Source: Chloroflexota bacterium (GTDB taxonomy: Bacteria > Chloroflexota > Dehalococcoidia > DSTF01 > JACRBR01). From it: a DNA stretch of 6,056 nucleotides. The translations under genes were made by a program, and so were the position numbers. The notes under the pieces were generated by a model. The model made no database searches. It was not told where the DNA came from and saw only the letters and a list, made by a program, of their open reading frames with translations. Where the stretch lies: NCBI GenBank assembly GCA_021813085.1, contig JAKAMA010000163.1, forward strand, positions 1-6,056, in the 5' to 3' direction. The stretch's first letter is position 1, and every line of letters starts with the position of its first letter. Shown here piece after piece: positions 5,923 through 6,056 of this stretch.

Positions 5923-5937
5923 GGGCCATTTGGTCCC
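5923..5937 (+). promoter_or_regulatory. Operator-like motif, copy A (best copy)
   Basis: GGGCCATTTGGTCCC is an imperfect palindrome (GGnCCAnnTGGnCC). It faces copy B in opposite orientation, with the TTT and AAA centres 20 bp apart, about two helical turns. Confidence 0.6.
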
Positions 5938-5942
5938 GACAG

Positions 5943-5957
5943 GGGGCCAAACGGCAC
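5943..5957 (-). promoter_or_regulatory. Operator-like motif, copy B
   Basis: Read on the minus strand it is GTGCCGTTTGGCCCC, 12 of 15 identical to copy A. Its centre is about 29 bp upstream of the possible -10 TGTAAC, the same spacing as copy D2 to GATAAC before the copper oxidase. Confidence 0.55.
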
Positions 5958-5984
5958 GTTGCGGCAGCCGCCAGATGATGTAAC

Positions 5985-5998
5985 TTAGCAGATGCTAA
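5985..5998. promoter_or_regulatory. TTAGCA-GA-TGCTAA palindrome at the promoter
   Basis: Two perfect 6-bp arms with a 2-bp spacer overlap or directly follow the predicted -10 element. That position suits a repressor. The sequence shares its TTAGCA/TGCTAA ends with the CIRCE element, but lacks CIRCE's longer arms and nine-base spacer. The binding protein is unknown. Confidence 0.5.
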
Positions 5999-6026
5999 AT
6001 TAAAGGAGCAGGAGGACGCGGGCCCC

Positions 6027-6056
6027 ATGACGACCATGAGCGAAACGCTGAAGACC
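6027..6056 (+). CDS. Start of an unidentified gene (3' truncated by window)
   Basis: Ten codons are visible (MTTMSETLKT) before the window ends, too few to name a family. AGGAGG at 6010-6015 is 11 bases before ATG 6027; the in-frame ATG at 6036 would be 20 bases away, so 6027 is preferred. The strong Shine-Dalgarno, the AT-rich promoter-like DNA and the paired operator-like motifs just upstream make a real gene likely. Its elaborate control suggests an inducible product. The function cannot be inferred from what is visible. Confidence 0.6.
   Translation, partial: MTTMSETLKT

Larger units (their letters stand above)
5866..6026 (+). promoter_or_regulatory. Control region upstream of the last, truncated gene
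   Basis: This 161-bp region carries two facing operator-like copies (A at 5923-5937, B at 5943-5957 on the minus strand). A possible -35/-10 pair follows: TTGCGG at 5959-5964 and, after 16 bp, TAACTT at 5981-5986; TGTAAC at 5979-5984 is an alternative -10. A 14-bp palindrome lies at 5985-5998. The second half is much more AT-rich than the rest of the window, as expected for a promoter. Confidence 0.55.

Noticed and set aside
5985..5998. CIRCE element (HrcA operator)
   Set aside because: Only the TTAGCA/TGCTAA ends agree. CIRCE needs nine-base arms (TTAGCACTC/GAGTGCTAA) and a nine-base spacer, while here the spacer is two bases.
1..6056. tRNA, rRNA, CRISPR array, insertion sequence or phage genes
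   Set aside because: No cloverleaf-like segment, regularly spaced repeats, transposase motifs, terminal inverted repeats or phage-like products were seen on either strand.

Overview
This is a high-GC, gene-dense bacterial segment with GTG and TTG starts alongside ATG. The end of a Lon protease and a CvpA-type membrane protein look like housekeeping genes. The rest looks like an accessory redox and stress neighbourhood: a Tat-exported two-domain copper oxidase of the NirK type, a GNAT acetyltransferase, a short-chain dehydrogenase, a tandem universal stress protein (USP), a truncated LOG-family gene, a single-domain USP, and the first ten codons of another gene. The style of the copper oxidase and of the LOG fragment suggests a Chloroflexota- or Actinomycetota-like organism. 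That is an impression from family resemblance, not a demonstrated placement.

Layout: 1-239 is the Lon C-terminus (+), overlapping cvpA (236-739, +) by four bases. 740-890 is a control region leading into the copper oxidase (891-1955, +, TTG start). 1956-2360 is a long non-coding stretch with a strong GC hairpin. The GNAT gene (2361-2939, +) is followed closely by the SDR gene (2983-3789, +). The tandem-USP gene (4746-3811, -) converges on the SDR gene with a 21-base gap. Upstream of it on the same strand lies a LOG-family remnant (5117-4818, -), broken just before its nucleotide-binding loop. A 211-bp divergent region separates this remnant from the single-domain USP gene (5329-5865, +). A further control region (5866-6026) precedes a gene that runs off the window at 6056.

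The most interesting signal is regulatory. The 7-mer C[A/G]TTTGG occurs five times on the two strands. All five copies lie in the three control regions (before the copper oxidase, between the divergent USP and LOG genes, and before the last gene), and none lies in coding sequence. The best copies sit in an imperfect palindrome close to GGGCCATTTGGTCCC. Two regions carry two copies each, about two helical turns apart. This suggests one transcription factor co-controls the copper oxidase, the USP genes and the unknown last gene. Control by a NarL/FixJ (DosR-like) hypoxia or NO response regulator would be a reasonable hypothesis, because such regulators control USP genes elsewhere, but no regulator is encoded in this window.
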